Below, piece by piece: positions 27,429 to 36,273 of a DNA stretch of 64,000 bases (positions within the stretch are counted from its first letter, which is position 1; each line of letters opens with the position of its first letter). The DNA is taken from positions 806,001 to 870,000 of the forward strand of contig CP090855.1 in assembly GCA_041879425.1 (NCBI GenBank). Direction: 5' to 3'. The DNA comes from Vibrio pomeroyi. GTDB lineage: Bacteria; Pseudomonadota; Gammaproteobacteria; Enterobacterales; Vibrionaceae. Both the position numbers and the translations under genes were made by a program. The notes under the pieces were generated by a model. That model was not told the DNA's origin. It was given only the letters and a program-made list of their open reading frames with translations, and ran no database searches.

Positions 27429-29573
27429 CTAGGAAATTGAAACTGCGACCTTTTTTCGCTTTAAGGCTGAGACAATTCTATTTCGCCCCGAGTCTTTGGC
27501 TTGATATAGGGCTTTATCTGCCTTGCCATAAAGCAGGTCAAAATCAAATTGGTGCTGATCAGAAGTTATCGATGCATACCCAACCGATGCCGTTAAATAT
27601 GGGCTAGTACTGCTTTCACAGTGAAGGATTTTCGCCTCTTCTATGCACTTTCTAATAGACTCGGCACGCTGCTTCGTTTCAGAGTGATTAGTGCCGATCA
27701 TCAACAACATGAACTCTTCTCCGCCAATACGACAGAAGGTTTCCTTGTCACTATGAACATGAGCGTTAAGTATCTTGCCGATGGTTCGCAGTGCTGCGTC
27801 CCCTTCTGTATGACCATAGACGCTGTTGTACAAACCAAAATGATCTAAGTCGACAAGGATCAGCCCAAATGTAATTTCATGTTGCTTGGCAAAAGCACCT
27901 TGATCATCACAGTTCAAATCTTCTAGAACCTGCGACAACATGCGACGGTTTCCAAGGCGTGTCAGAGGGTCTAATTTAGAAATGATATCCAATTGTTCAT
28001 TGGCTAGTTCTAACTCTTGGGTGCGCTTACTGACTTCCTGCTCCAGAGTTTCATTGAGCTTTTTCAACTCTTCTTGAGCCATGGTTCTTTGCAGCACCTC
28101 AGCAAGGCTTGAAGCAAAGATACGAATTACTTCACGAAGCTGTGAGGTTAATGGGCTACGAGTTAACAAGTTATCCGCAGCGATAAACGCAATCGGCTCA
28201 CCCGTGTTTGTAGTAAGCATGGTCATTGCCGTCCAACCGACGCCAACAATATTAAAATCGTGATAAATAGGGACTGATTCTTCAAACGCCACTTGGTTAG
28301 GACAAGCACGCGCTGCGGCTACAATGTCACGTTCCACCAGCTCAGAGCGATAATAAGACTCATCGACTATGTCGCCTTTAATGTCTGTGCCCCACGTACC
28401 TTGCATGTAGCTACAGTTTTTATCAGTGAGGAACACCGCTAATCTGTCAATGCCTAAGTGCTGAATAGCGAAACTTACCGCGGACTTACAGACTTCACTG
28501 ACACTATCGCAGCGAGACAACTCAACCATGCTCGAGTGCAGCATACGTATGTTCTGTTCTTGGCGTTTACGAATGTAGATTTGAGAAAGCAGAGAGCCGA
28601 ACGATTCAAGCATCTGCTTTTGGTAATTGGTAATTGACGAACGGTGAATGTAGTTATCCATGGCGATCCAGCCGACAGGTTTATCCCCTTCTCGTAAGAT
28701 CAACATACCATTCCAACCCTGTCCAACCACTTTGCCTTCAGTGTATAGAGGCGCTTGTTCAATAATAACCAAGTTGGTGTGGTTGTCAGACAGAGCCTCT
28801 ATATATTCCGCTTCAAGCTGATGTAAGTCGTATTGAGTATGATGCTCGCTATTAGTTTTTCCCAGTTCATCAGTGCCGTAAGTTCCACTAAAACACCGCT
28901 TTTTCATATCAAGCAACATAAAGATCGCACGATCAAAGCCTAAGCGGTCACGTACAGCTTCTACTGACGCTTTATAGAGTGCGTCTAAAGATTCTGGATT
29001 CGATAGCTCTAACGCGACTTGATGAACCAGTTTCATGTTCTCAACAAACAGTTCTCGTAGCTTTATCTCATCAAGGTACTGCGCTTCACGTGTGTCTCGG
29101 TGCTTTATCTCAAGTGCCGCATTCTTTTCGGCACGAATACATTGCCAACGAGCAGCCGCGAGCTGTAAGACATCAAGATCTTGGTCGAAGGTTTGATTAA
29201 CCTTCTCAGCATTGCAATTTTGAACAATTAAATAAGTTCTACAGGCAGGCGCGTTGTCGAGCATCATGATGAACGACTCCCCACCAAGCACTTTCATGTG
29301 TTCCCAATTACAGGTATTGATTGCCATCGGTAACACACCATCTGCGGTATCGAATTGTGAAACCCAAGGCCAAAATGTAGGGGGGTAATTCTCAAGAGAG
29401 GTTAATTCGCCATGACAAAACAAAGGTAACGAATCACTTTCCGGAATGGGCTCAGCAAATATCCCAACCCCTTTAGGATCAAGCATCTTAGCCAAGTAGT
29501 CGAAAAGAGACTCTGCCAGCAAACGGTGATCGCGCGTAGCAGATATTTGTTTTGCAAAGGCTTTTACAGGCAC
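27429..29573 (-). CDS. GAF-GAF-GGDEF diguanylate cyclase, CdgA-like
   Basis: Cytoplasmic protein of 714 residues with no clear membrane segment. Two GAF-type sensor domains lie at about 165-335 and 350-505, each with matching AIFMLLDMKKRCFSGTYGTD / AVFLTDKNCSYMQGTWGTD segments. A coiled coil (about 505-545) leads to a GGDEF domain with active-site GGEEF at 617-621. It should make c-di-GMP from GTP. The RxxD inhibitory site is missing (SDKE stands in its place), so product inhibition through it is unlikely. It lies just downstream of pstB but beyond a terminator, so it has its own promoter. From memory the same neighbour occurs in V. cholerae (CdgA); this is unchecked. Confidence 0.88.
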   Translation of the reverse strand: MPVKAFAKQISATRDHRLLAESLFDYLAKMLDPKGVGIFAEPIPESDSLPLFCHGELTSLENYPPTFWPWVSQFDTADGVLPMAINTCNWEHMKVLGGESFIMMLDNAPACRTYLIVQNCNAEKVNQTFDQDLDVLQLAAARWQCIRAEKNAALEIKHRDTREAQYLDEIKLRELFVENMKLVHQVALELSNPESLDALYKASVEAVRDRLGFDRAIFMLLDMKKRCFSGTYGTDELGKTNSEHHTQYDLHQLEAEYIEALSDNHTNLVIIEQAPLYTEGKVVGQGWNGMLILREGDKPVGWIAMDNYIHRSSITNYQKQMLESFGSLLSQIYIRKRQEQNIRMLHSSMVELSRCDSVSEVCKSAVSFAIQHLGIDRLAVFLTDKNCSYMQGTWGTDIKGDIVDESYYRSELVERDIVAAARACPNQVAFEESVPIYHDFNIVGVGWTAMTMLTTNTGEPIAFIAADNLLTRSPLTSQLREVIRIFASSLAEVLQRTMAQEELKKLNETLEQEVSKRTQELELANEQLDIISKLDPLTRLGNRRMLSQVLEDLNCDDQGAFAKQHEITFGLILVDLDHFGLYNSVYGHTEGDAALRTIGKILNAHVHSDKETFCRIGGEEFMLLMIGTNHSETKQRAESIRKCIEEAKILHCESSTSPYLTASVGYASITSDQHQFDFDLLYGKADKALYQAKDSGRNRIVSALKRKKVAVSIS

Positions 29574-29909
29574 AGCTTCCGTCCATTGGCTATTGAGAAT
29601 ACAGCAAAAATACAGAAGCCTTGATATGCAATCAATGTAACTAAAAATGAGATGTTAAGCGGGTCGCAATTTCACTTTTTACATTATCACAAGCATGAGA
29701 AGGACTACAAAAATGGGATTTCCTGCCCAAAATTTCATCGACATTGGGACTTTTTTAAAGGCATAAAAAAGCCCCACCTAAAGTGGGGCAAAACTTCCAT
29801 CGCTTATAGTTATAGTGATAATTCTGTCGATCTATTCGATTATCTAACCTGCGTATCAGTTAGCGTGCTGGTTTTGCTAAAAGGCCAAACACAGCACTTG
29901 AATAATCAA
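29574..29909. other. Gap between pstB and the GGDEF gene
   Basis: 336 bases holding the pst terminator at 29765-29789 and the presumed promoter of the minus-strand GGDEF gene at the left end. A plus-strand ORF here overlaps pstB antisense and has no support. Confidence 0.5.
29765..29789 (-). terminator. pst operon terminator
   Basis: Perfect stem GCCCCAC / GTGGGGC (29771-29777, 29783-29789), loop CTAAA, with six T residues following on the minus strand. It lies about 120 bases beyond pstB. Confidence 0.88.
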
Positions 29910-30659
29910 TTAACCAAAGTCACCGTTTACGTAACCTTTAGTACGATCATCTTTTGGCTCGCTGAAGATAACACTCGTTTCGTTGTGCTCTACAAGCTCT
30001 CCCATTAGGAAGAAAGCAGTACGGTCTGAAATACGACGCGCTTGCTGCATTGAGTGCGTTACGATAACGATAGTGAAGTCTTTCTTCAGGTCTTCCATCA
30101 ATTCTTCAATCTTGTGCGTTGCAATTGGGTCTAGAGCCGATGTTGGTTCATCCATTAGGATTACATCCGGTTCCATTGCAATGGTACGAGCGATACATAG
30201 ACGCTGTTGCTGACCACCAGACAAACCAAATGCATGTGCTTTAAGACGGTCTTTTACTTCATCCCAAAGTGCCGCACTGCGCAGTGAGCTTTCTACTACT
30301 TCATCAATGTGCTTCTTGTCTTTGATACCTTGAGCACGTAAGCCGTAAGCCACGTTCTCGTAGATGCTCATTGGGAATGGGTTTGGCTTTTGGAATACCA
30401 TGCCTACACGAATACGTAGGTCAGCCACATCAATATTGCCGTAGATGTTTGTGCCATCCATATCCAGCTTACCTTTGATAGTAACGCCTTCAATTAGGTC
30501 ATTCATGCGGTTCAAGCAACGTAGTAGCGTTGACTTACCACAACCAGATGGGCCAATCAGTGCTGTAACCTGACGAGTTGGAATTGGCAGGTTGATAGAT
30601 TTAAGCGCTTGGTTGTCGCCGTAAAACAGATCTAGGTTCTCAATATCAAATTTGTTCAT
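29910..30659 (-). CDS. pstB: Phosphate ABC transporter ATPase PstB
   Basis: ATPase of 249 residues. Walker A GPSGCGKSTLLRCLNRMNDL, signature LSGGQQQRLCIARTIAMEPD and Walker B VILMDEPTSALDP are intact, with the PstB-specific YENVAYGLRAQG and RISDRTAFFLMGELVE. It powers high-affinity phosphate import through PstC/PstA. It is last of the four-gene set. No phoU follows in the window. Confidence 0.96.
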   Translation of the reverse strand: MNKFDIENLDLFYGDNQALKSINLPIPTRQVTALIGPSGCGKSTLLRCLNRMNDLIEGVTIKGKLDMDGTNIYGNIDVADLRIRVGMVFQKPNPFPMSIYENVAYGLRAQGIKDKKHIDEVVESSLRSAALWDEVKDRLKAHAFGLSGGQQQRLCIARTIAMEPDVILMDEPTSALDPIATHKIEELMEDLKKDFTIVIVTHSMQQARRISDRTAFFLMGELVEHNETSVIFSEPKDDRTKGYVNGDFG

Positions 30660-30749
30660 TTTCGTAATCTCTAAATTCTTAAATTCGTGTCTAGCTTGAT
30701 GCTTTCTTTATCACGGAGGCTCTCTTTGTTGTTGAGCCAGCTAATCAGC

Positions 30750-31613
30750 TTAGTAAGTTGCCGTGTTGAAGCGTCTTGCAATCAGTTTTGTAACCATGTT
30801 GATCAAGAGAACCAATACGATTAAGACAGTCGCCGTGCCGTAGGCTTGGTTCCACTCATCGATAGTAAATAGCTCTGTTGTCAGCTTATATAAGTGAACC
30901 GTTAGTGTACGGCCAGAATCGAATACTGATTCAGGAACACGTGCCACCATACCTGCTGTTAAAAATACAGGTGCTGATTCGCCAATTACACGACCAATAC
31001 TAAGAATGACCGAAGTTAAGATACCTGGCATTGCGCTTGGTAAGATCAAACGCCAGATAGTGTAGATTTTTGAAGCGCCAAGGCCGTATGAGCCTTCGCG
31101 GTAAGTTTGTGGTACTGCCATCAATGCTTCTTCTGTAGTACGAATGATTACAGGAAGAATCAAGATACTTAGCGTTAAGGCACCCGATAGAATCGAGAAG
31201 CCAAGGCCAAGAATCGAAACAAAGAAGGTCATACCGAACAGACCAAAGATAATCGATGGGATACCAGCGAGCGACTCAGTACAGAATCGAATCACTTTCA
31301 CCAATCGGCTACCTACTTTCGCATATTCTGTTAGGTAGATTGCCGTCATGATGCCCAGTGGCGCTGCGACTGCAATCGATGCAATGACCATGTAGATCGT
31401 GGCGATGATCATTGGGAAAATACCACGCTCTTCACCAGTACGAGTGTAATCGTCAGTGATGAAGTTCCAATCTACGTATTGCAGACCGTTCGATAGGATG
31501 TACCAAATAATCCAGAATAAGAAACCAACGGTTACAGCTGCTGCTGCCCAGATAAAACCTTTCAGGATGTTATCTTTGGTTTGACGTGCTTGTTTTAGTT
31601 TTACGAGATCCAT
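30750..31613 (-). CDS. pstA: Phosphate ABC transporter permease PstA
   Basis: Permease of 287 residues with six predicted helices and the EAA-type loop YREGSYGLGASKIYTIWRLILPSAMPG (about 171-197), matching PstA. It forms the channel with PstC. It starts 15 bases after the pstC stop. Confidence 0.95.
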   Translation of the reverse strand: MDLVKLKQARQTKDNILKGFIWAAAAVTVGFLFWIIWYILSNGLQYVDWNFITDDYTRTGEERGIFPMIIATIYMVIASIAVAAPLGIMTAIYLTEYAKVGSRLVKVIRFCTESLAGIPSIIFGLFGMTFFVSILGLGFSILSGALTLSILILPVIIRTTEEALMAVPQTYREGSYGLGASKIYTIWRLILPSAMPGILTSVILSIGRVIGESAPVFLTAGMVARVPESVFDSGRTLTVHLYKLTTELFTIDEWNQAYGTATVLIVLVLLINMVTKLIARRFNTATY

Positions 31614-31628
31614 ATTACTTATCCTCGC

Positions 31629-32558
31629 CTACTTCGATTTTTCACGGTTAAGATAAAGTAGAGCACCATTTAACATCATGATGAACACTAGAAGTACAAC
31701 ACCTGTTGCGTACAGTGCGTTAGCGTGAACGCCACTTGCGTAAGACATTTCAATAGCAATGTTTGCTGTCAGCGTACGAGCCGAGTCCAAAATGCCTTCT
31801 GGCATTGCTGGCGCGTTACCCATAACCATGATGATTGCCATCGTTTCGCCAAGTGCGCGACCGATACCCAAAATCACACCAGTCATAATGCCTGAACGTG
31901 CAGCAGGAACGAGTAGCTTAAAAATCGTGTAGATTTTCGAAGCACCCAGTGCAAGTGAACCTTCTTTGTATGTACGAGGTACAGCACGAATCGAAGTTTC
32001 AGAAACCGTGATAACGGTAGGAAGAATCATGATACCCAGAACAATGATACCCGCCAGGATAGTGTTACCCGCTGGTACTTGGAAAATGTTCTGAATCATT
32101 GGAACGATAATTACTAGACCGAAGAAGCCGTAAACTACCGACGGGATACCCGCTAGAAGCTCAACTGCTGGTCGAATAATATCGGCAAGACGCTTTGGAG
32201 CAATCTCAGCAATAAAAATAGCGGTTAATACACCTACCGGTACACCAACAACTACAGCACCTAGTGTCGAAACAATCGATGCAACAATCATAGTTGCAAC
32301 ACCGAATAGAGCTGGAGGTAACCAGTCAACACCCAGAACGATGCCAGAAACACCGGCCTCTTGGAATGCAGGGATACTCTCTGCAACGATAAAGTAAGCG
32401 ATAACGGCTAGTGATACGATGCCGATTACAGCACTCGATAAGAACAAGCCGTGGAAGATTCTTTCTCTCCAGTCAACGCGCTTTTTGGTGCGCAGACTCG
32501 GCTTATTGATTTGAGTCGCTTCAGTATTCATAAGCTTTTCACTATTTGCGATGGTCAT
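31629..32558 (-). CDS. pstC: Phosphate ABC transporter permease PstC
   Basis: Permease of 309 residues with six predicted helices and the loop YKEGSLALGASKIYTIFKLLVPAARSG (about 195-221). The N-terminal 35 residues are polar and precede the first helix; a start at the internal Met (32531) is possible. With PstA it forms the phosphate channel. A hairpin separates it from pstS. Confidence 0.94.
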   Translation of the reverse strand: MTIANSEKLMNTEATQINKPSLRTKKRVDWRERIFHGLFLSSAVIGIVSLAVIAYFIVAESIPAFQEAGVSGIVLGVDWLPPALFGVATMIVASIVSTLGAVVVGVPVGVLTAIFIAEIAPKRLADIIRPAVELLAGIPSVVYGFFGLVIIVPMIQNIFQVPAGNTILAGIIVLGIMILPTVITVSETSIRAVPRTYKEGSLALGASKIYTIFKLLVPAARSGIMTGVILGIGRALGETMAIIMVMGNAPAMPEGILDSARTLTANIAIEMSYASGVHANALYATGVVLLVFIMMLNGALLYLNREKSK

Positions 32559-32620
32559 ATATAAAATCTCAAACTTTGTGGCTCAAAAAGAGCTCGAAAT
32601 AACCAAAGTTGAAAGAAAAG

Positions 32621-32644
32621 GCTCAGCCTAAAGACAGGCTGAGC
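32621..32644 (-). terminator. Partial terminator between pstS and pstC
   Basis: Perfect 9-bp stem GCTCAGCCT / AGGCTGAGC with a six-base loop, followed on the minus strand by CTTTTCTTTC. It sits 27 bases past the pstS stop and would allow more PstS than PstCAB. Confidence 0.75.
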
Positions 32645-32670
32645 AATAATTTAAAGTGAATCAGTTAAGA

Positions 32671-33495
32671 TTAGTTAACTGTGATGTAGCCTTTCTTACC
32701 AGCGATAGCTTGAGCTTCGTCTGCAACCATCCAGTCTAGGAACTGTTGAGTTTCAGCTGATGGAGAGCCATCTTTGTAAAGAACTAGGAAAGGACGAGCA
32801 ACTTTGTAAGAACCGTTCTTAACGTTGTCTACAGTCGCAGCAGCGCCGTCGATAGTTAGAGCGTGAACAGATTCGTCAACTGTACCTAGAGAGATAAAGC
32901 CGATTGCGTATGGGTTGCTTGCTACAGAAACTTTAAGTGCGCCGTTACCGTTTGCAACTTGTGCACGTTGAGAGATAGCCGATACTTTCTTATCGCCAAT
33001 TGTCTTCTTAAGCTTCATGATGTCTTCGAATGCACCACGTGTACCAGATGCAGTATCACGAGTGATTGCTACGATTGGCTTGTCAGCACCGCCAACATCT
33101 TTCCAGTTAGTGATGTCGCCTTTGTAGATTGAAGTGATTTGCTCAGCAGTTAGAGCAGATACTTCGTTGTTCGGGTTAACAACAACTGCGATACCGTCAC
33201 GAGCGATTACTAGCTCTTTCAGGTCAGCTGTTTTCTCTTCTTCTTTTAGGTCACGAGAAGAGATACCAAGGTCAGCACTTCCATTTTTTGCTGCTTTGAT
33301 GCCTGCAGAAGAACCTGGTGCTTGAATTTCGATGAACACTGGTTCGCCTTTATTCATGTAGGTTTCTGCAAAAACTTCAACCAGTGGAGAAGCACTGTTA
33401 GAGCCAACTACAGAGATAGTTTCTTTAGCTGAAGCTGTATTCACTGTTAGAGCGCCTAGTAGTGCGATTGCACCGATAACTGTCTTTTTCATCAC
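32671..33495 (-). CDS. pstS: Phosphate-binding protein PstS
   Basis: Periplasmic phosphate receptor of 274 residues, the short PstS type. The signal peptide ends near VNTASA (about residue 22). Ligand-site features are VVGSNSASPLVEVFAE near the mature start, GSSAGIKAAKNGSADLGISSRDL, and TRDTASGTRGAFED (about 145-158). It hands phosphate to PstCA. The gene is first in its operon and has Pho-box-like repeats upstream. It is divergent from a chemoreceptor. Confidence 0.95.
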   Translation of the reverse strand: MMKKTVIGAIALLGALTVNTASAKETISVVGSNSASPLVEVFAETYMNKGEPVFIEIQAPGSSAGIKAAKNGSADLGISSRDLKEEEKTADLKELVIARDGIAVVVNPNNEVSALTAEQITSIYKGDITNWKDVGGADKPIVAITRDTASGTRGAFEDIMKLKKTIGDKKVSAISQRAQVANGNGALKVSVASNPYAIGFISLGTVDESVHALTIDGAAATVDNVKNGSYKVARPFLVLYKDGSPSAETQQFLDWMVADEAQAIAGKKGYITVN

Positions 33496-33960
33496 AAATT
33501 TCCTTTAGTGGCGTTATTGCCGTAATGTTGTGTTTTGCTTGAACGGTGCCCACTTTAGAATCTGAATATGACAGTTGTGTTTCACTAAATTGAAGCCTAT
33601 ATGACAACTGCAATTTATTTTCTTGGTTTTCCCTTACTAAATAGCATTGAGCTAATAGAACGAGTGAATTCATAGGCGAAAAATATTAATTGCAACGTCT
33701 TCAAACCAAAACGCTTAATATCTCACCACCCCTTGTCATTACTGACTACCAGCCTCTTACCTGTATTAAATACCCCACTTTATTTAGGGGCAAAGCCTTG
33801 TTTGTACAATAAATATTCAATATTTATCAAATACCTATCGCATATATCAAAATCGAATCTATTACTGATTGAATTGTCATTCTCAGAAGTTAGAATCACC
33901 TGCTAATTACAATAATAACAATTGCTTCTGCTCATTTACTTATTCAAAGAGGGACAATAC
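33496..33960. promoter_or_regulatory. Divergent pstS / chemoreceptor promoter region with Pho-box-like repeats
   Basis: Read on the minus strand, TTGTCATAT (from 33607) and CTGTCATAT (from 33574) lie 33 bases apart, exactly three 11-base PhoB units, with two weaker units between. They are 73-112 bases upstream of the pstS start, a plausible place for PhoB activation. The rest of the gap is very AT-rich and should hold the chemoreceptor promoter; GAGGGACAATAC precedes its ATG. The boxes are judged by eye. Confidence 0.55.
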
Positions 33961-35604
33961 ATGCGCCAACTTCTCAGTGGCTTATCGATAAAAATACAAA
34001 TTCTCATTCCAGTACTCTTTTCTGTCGTATTACTTTTGACGGGTGTCATCATCGGCGGTGACAAACTGGAAAACGCTTTTAAAGATGTATCAACAGCAAC
34101 CGATCAACTCATCCTACATAAAGAAGAACTCAGCGAAATCGTCGACAACAGCTATGGCATGCGCATCAAAGCGATCTACAGCCTATTCAATGCTGATGAT
34201 GTGAAGACACTGGTTGCAACGCTCAATGAAAAGCGTGACCAGAATACTCGCTTACTGAATTCATTAGACACTGTGCCAGGCATGCAAGATGAAGTAGCCG
34301 CCATGAGCAAAGCGATGAATCACTATGTCGACTTTTCTCGAACCACTATGCTTCCTCTATTAAAAGCAAAGCATGGCGATACTACGCTATCGTCTGATTT
34401 TGAAGCTCGCTATCAAGTAGCCATCGATCAATATCGTCACGCGGGTAATGACATGGTGCAAGCAATCAACACACTTTCTAAAAAACTCAACCTGCTTGCG
34501 ACTCAAGAAGTCGACATCAATGGCCAACAACATACCAGCACACTGGATACGGCGACCATTGCCCTGTTAGTGATTCTTTCTATCGCATTAGTCATCAGCT
34601 GGACGCTAGCAGGTATCATTGTTAAGCCACTGAGTAATATTCAAGAAACCATGCGTGAAGTAGCGAAAGGTAACCTACTGGTTAAAGCTGAAGAGTATGG
34701 CGATAACGAGATCTCGCGCCTTGCCCAAGACGTCAACAAATCCGTTGAGCAACTGCGCGACACGGTAAGTTCGCTGTCTCGAATCAGTATTGAAGTGGCG
34801 TCTGCGTCTACAGAACTAGCCGCAGTGATGACACAATCAAGCGCTAACTCAGACCAAGAGAAGCAAGAAGTGGAACAAGTCGCTTCTGCCGTCAACCAGT
34901 TAGAAAGCACAGCAGCAAACGTGAACGAGAACGCAGTACAAGCTGATTCTGCATCTAAACAAGCTGACGAAATGGCGACACACAGCATGAGCTTGTTTAA
35001 TGAGAGCAACCAAGCTAATGAGCAAATGGCGGTTCAACTGAGTGAAGCTGCTAACGTTGTCGGCACGCTAAAAGAACACTCAGAGCAGATTGGTAAAGTG
35101 ATCGAGGTGATTCAAAGCATCTCTGAACAGACCAACCTGCTTGCGCTTAACGCAGCAATTGAAGCGGCGCGTGCGGGTGAAAGTGGCCGTGGTTTCGCGG
35201 TTGTTGCTGATGAAGTTCGAATGCTGGCAGCACGCACTCAAGATTCAACCAAAGAGATCCAAACCATTATTGAAGGTTTGCAAGTTCAATCTGGCAACGC
35301 TAACGAGAGCATGAGCAGCTCACTAGCAATGCTAGAGCACAACCAAACACTGGCAGCGGAAGTAAGCACAGCCCTTTCTGGCATCGCGAACTCGGTAACG
35401 GACATGACGGAGATTAACACTCAGGTAGCCTCAGCCGCAGAAGAGCAAAGCCAAGTGACGTCAGACATCAACCGTAATATTTCAAACATCTACAGCTTAG
35501 TAAGCCAAAACGTAACCGGTATCACTCAAGCCGCAGCAGCAAGCCACGAGCTATCTAACCTAGCTGAGCAACAGAAGCAGCAGTTGGATTATTTTAAGGT
35601 GTAA
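33961..35604 (+). CDS. Methyl-accepting chemotaxis protein with helical sensor
   Basis: Chemoreceptor of about 547 residues. A first helix near 10-30 and a second near 190-215 bracket a periplasmic region of about 160 residues that looks all-helical (four-helix-bundle type) rather than Cache. HAMP follows, then the signalling hairpin EQTNLLALNAAIEAARAGESGRGFAVVADEVRMLA. No CheR-binding tail is seen. The open frame reaches 33922, but ATG 33961 has GAGGGAC upstream. It is divergent from pstS, so a link to phosphate status is possible. Confidence 0.92.
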   Translation: MRQLLSGLSIKIQILIPVLFSVVLLLTGVIIGGDKLENAFKDVSTATDQLILHKEELSEIVDNSYGMRIKAIYSLFNADDVKTLVATLNEKRDQNTRLLNSLDTVPGMQDEVAAMSKAMNHYVDFSRTTMLPLLKAKHGDTTLSSDFEARYQVAIDQYRHAGNDMVQAINTLSKKLNLLATQEVDINGQQHTSTLDTATIALLVILSIALVISWTLAGIIVKPLSNIQETMREVAKGNLLVKAEEYGDNEISRLAQDVNKSVEQLRDTVSSLSRISIEVASASTELAAVMTQSSANSDQEKQEVEQVASAVNQLESTAANVNENAVQADSASKQADEMATHSMSLFNESNQANEQMAVQLSEAANVVGTLKEHSEQIGKVIEVIQSISEQTNLLALNAAIEAARAGESGRGFAVVADEVRMLAARTQDSTKEIQTIIEGLQVQSGNANESMSSSLAMLEHNQTLAAEVSTALSGIANSVTDMTEINTQVASAAEEQSQVTSDINRNISNIYSLVSQNVTGITQAAAASHELSNLAEQQKQQLDYFKV

Positions 35605-35663
35605 GCTTCAAGGTTTAGGGGCTAAGGTTTAGGCTTTAAGTTAATACCTGTTCACCAAAACCT

Positions 35664-35692
35664 AAAAGGCCGTGGAAAACCACGGCCTTTTT
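35664..35692. terminator. Two-way terminator between chemoreceptor and DUF1566 operon
   Basis: Perfect 12-bp stem AAAAGGCCGTGG / CCACGGCCTTTT with loop AAAA between convergent genes; T runs form on both strands. Confidence 0.9.
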
Positions 35693-35713
35693 ATTTACGT
35701 CTTAAGAACTAAT

Positions 35714-36271
35714 TCATTCTGCAACTAATAAAACACTAAACTTGTATTGTGCAGCGTTGTACTGATAAACCTCACCATTAATGGAATCAAACGTCATCAC
35801 GCTCTGTCCATCACTTGCAGGAGTCGAACTCCATATAAATGAAGCCAAGTTTCCTGCTTCAACGTTAAACGTATCACCGAACACCTTGTGACTTATTGCT
35901 GGAGAGTGGCATGCCACTTCTTTTAATGACACTAACTCTTTGATGTTTGGCATACGCCATTCTTTTACACCTGAGAACTGATGCAACGCATGACTACCAC
36001 TCTGGTCATTAATTGATTCAACCATAGCAAGTGCACTCTGCCAGTGGTAGGTTTCAGCTGGTCCACTACAAGCTAACGTTTTTGCATCCCAAGTTTTCCC
36101 CAGCTGGCAACGCATCCAAGTCAGCCCTGTGAGTTCATCACTAAACGTCCCATTATCGTTCGCCACATAGCGCGTGCTTGGAGCCGATTTTTCCATATCT
36201 AGGCTACATTCTTGTGCCATTGCACCCGCAGAAAATAGGCCAATTAAAGTTATTGAGAGTAAATTTTTCAT
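35714..36271 (-). CDS. DUF1566-domain exported protein
   Basis: Protein of 185 residues. The signal peptide MKNLLSITLIGLFSAGAMAQ is followed at once by Cys, but AMAQEC suits a signal peptidase I site rather than a lipobox. The DUF1566 hallmarks are DELTGLTWMRCQLG, HWQSALAMVESIND, EWRMPNIKELVSL and FIWSSTPA. These domains occur in surface proteins and are thought to bind ligands or form C-type-lectin-like folds; no reaction is known. The gene starts two bases after the stop of another DUF1566 gene and is last in the five-gene operon. Confidence 0.85.
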   Translation of the reverse strand: MKNLLSITLIGLFSAGAMAQECSLDMEKSAPSTRYVANDNGTFSDELTGLTWMRCQLGKTWDAKTLACSGPAETYHWQSALAMVESINDQSGSHALHQFSGVKEWRMPNIKELVSLKEVACHSPAISHKVFGDTFNVEAGNLASFIWSSTPASDGQSVMTFDSINGEVYQYNAAQYKFSVLLVAE

Positions 36272-36273
36272 AT

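Noticed and set aside
29652..30008. Plus-strand ORF antisense to the pstB end
   Set aside because: It overlaps the conserved pstB C-terminus and the pst terminator; judged a shadow.
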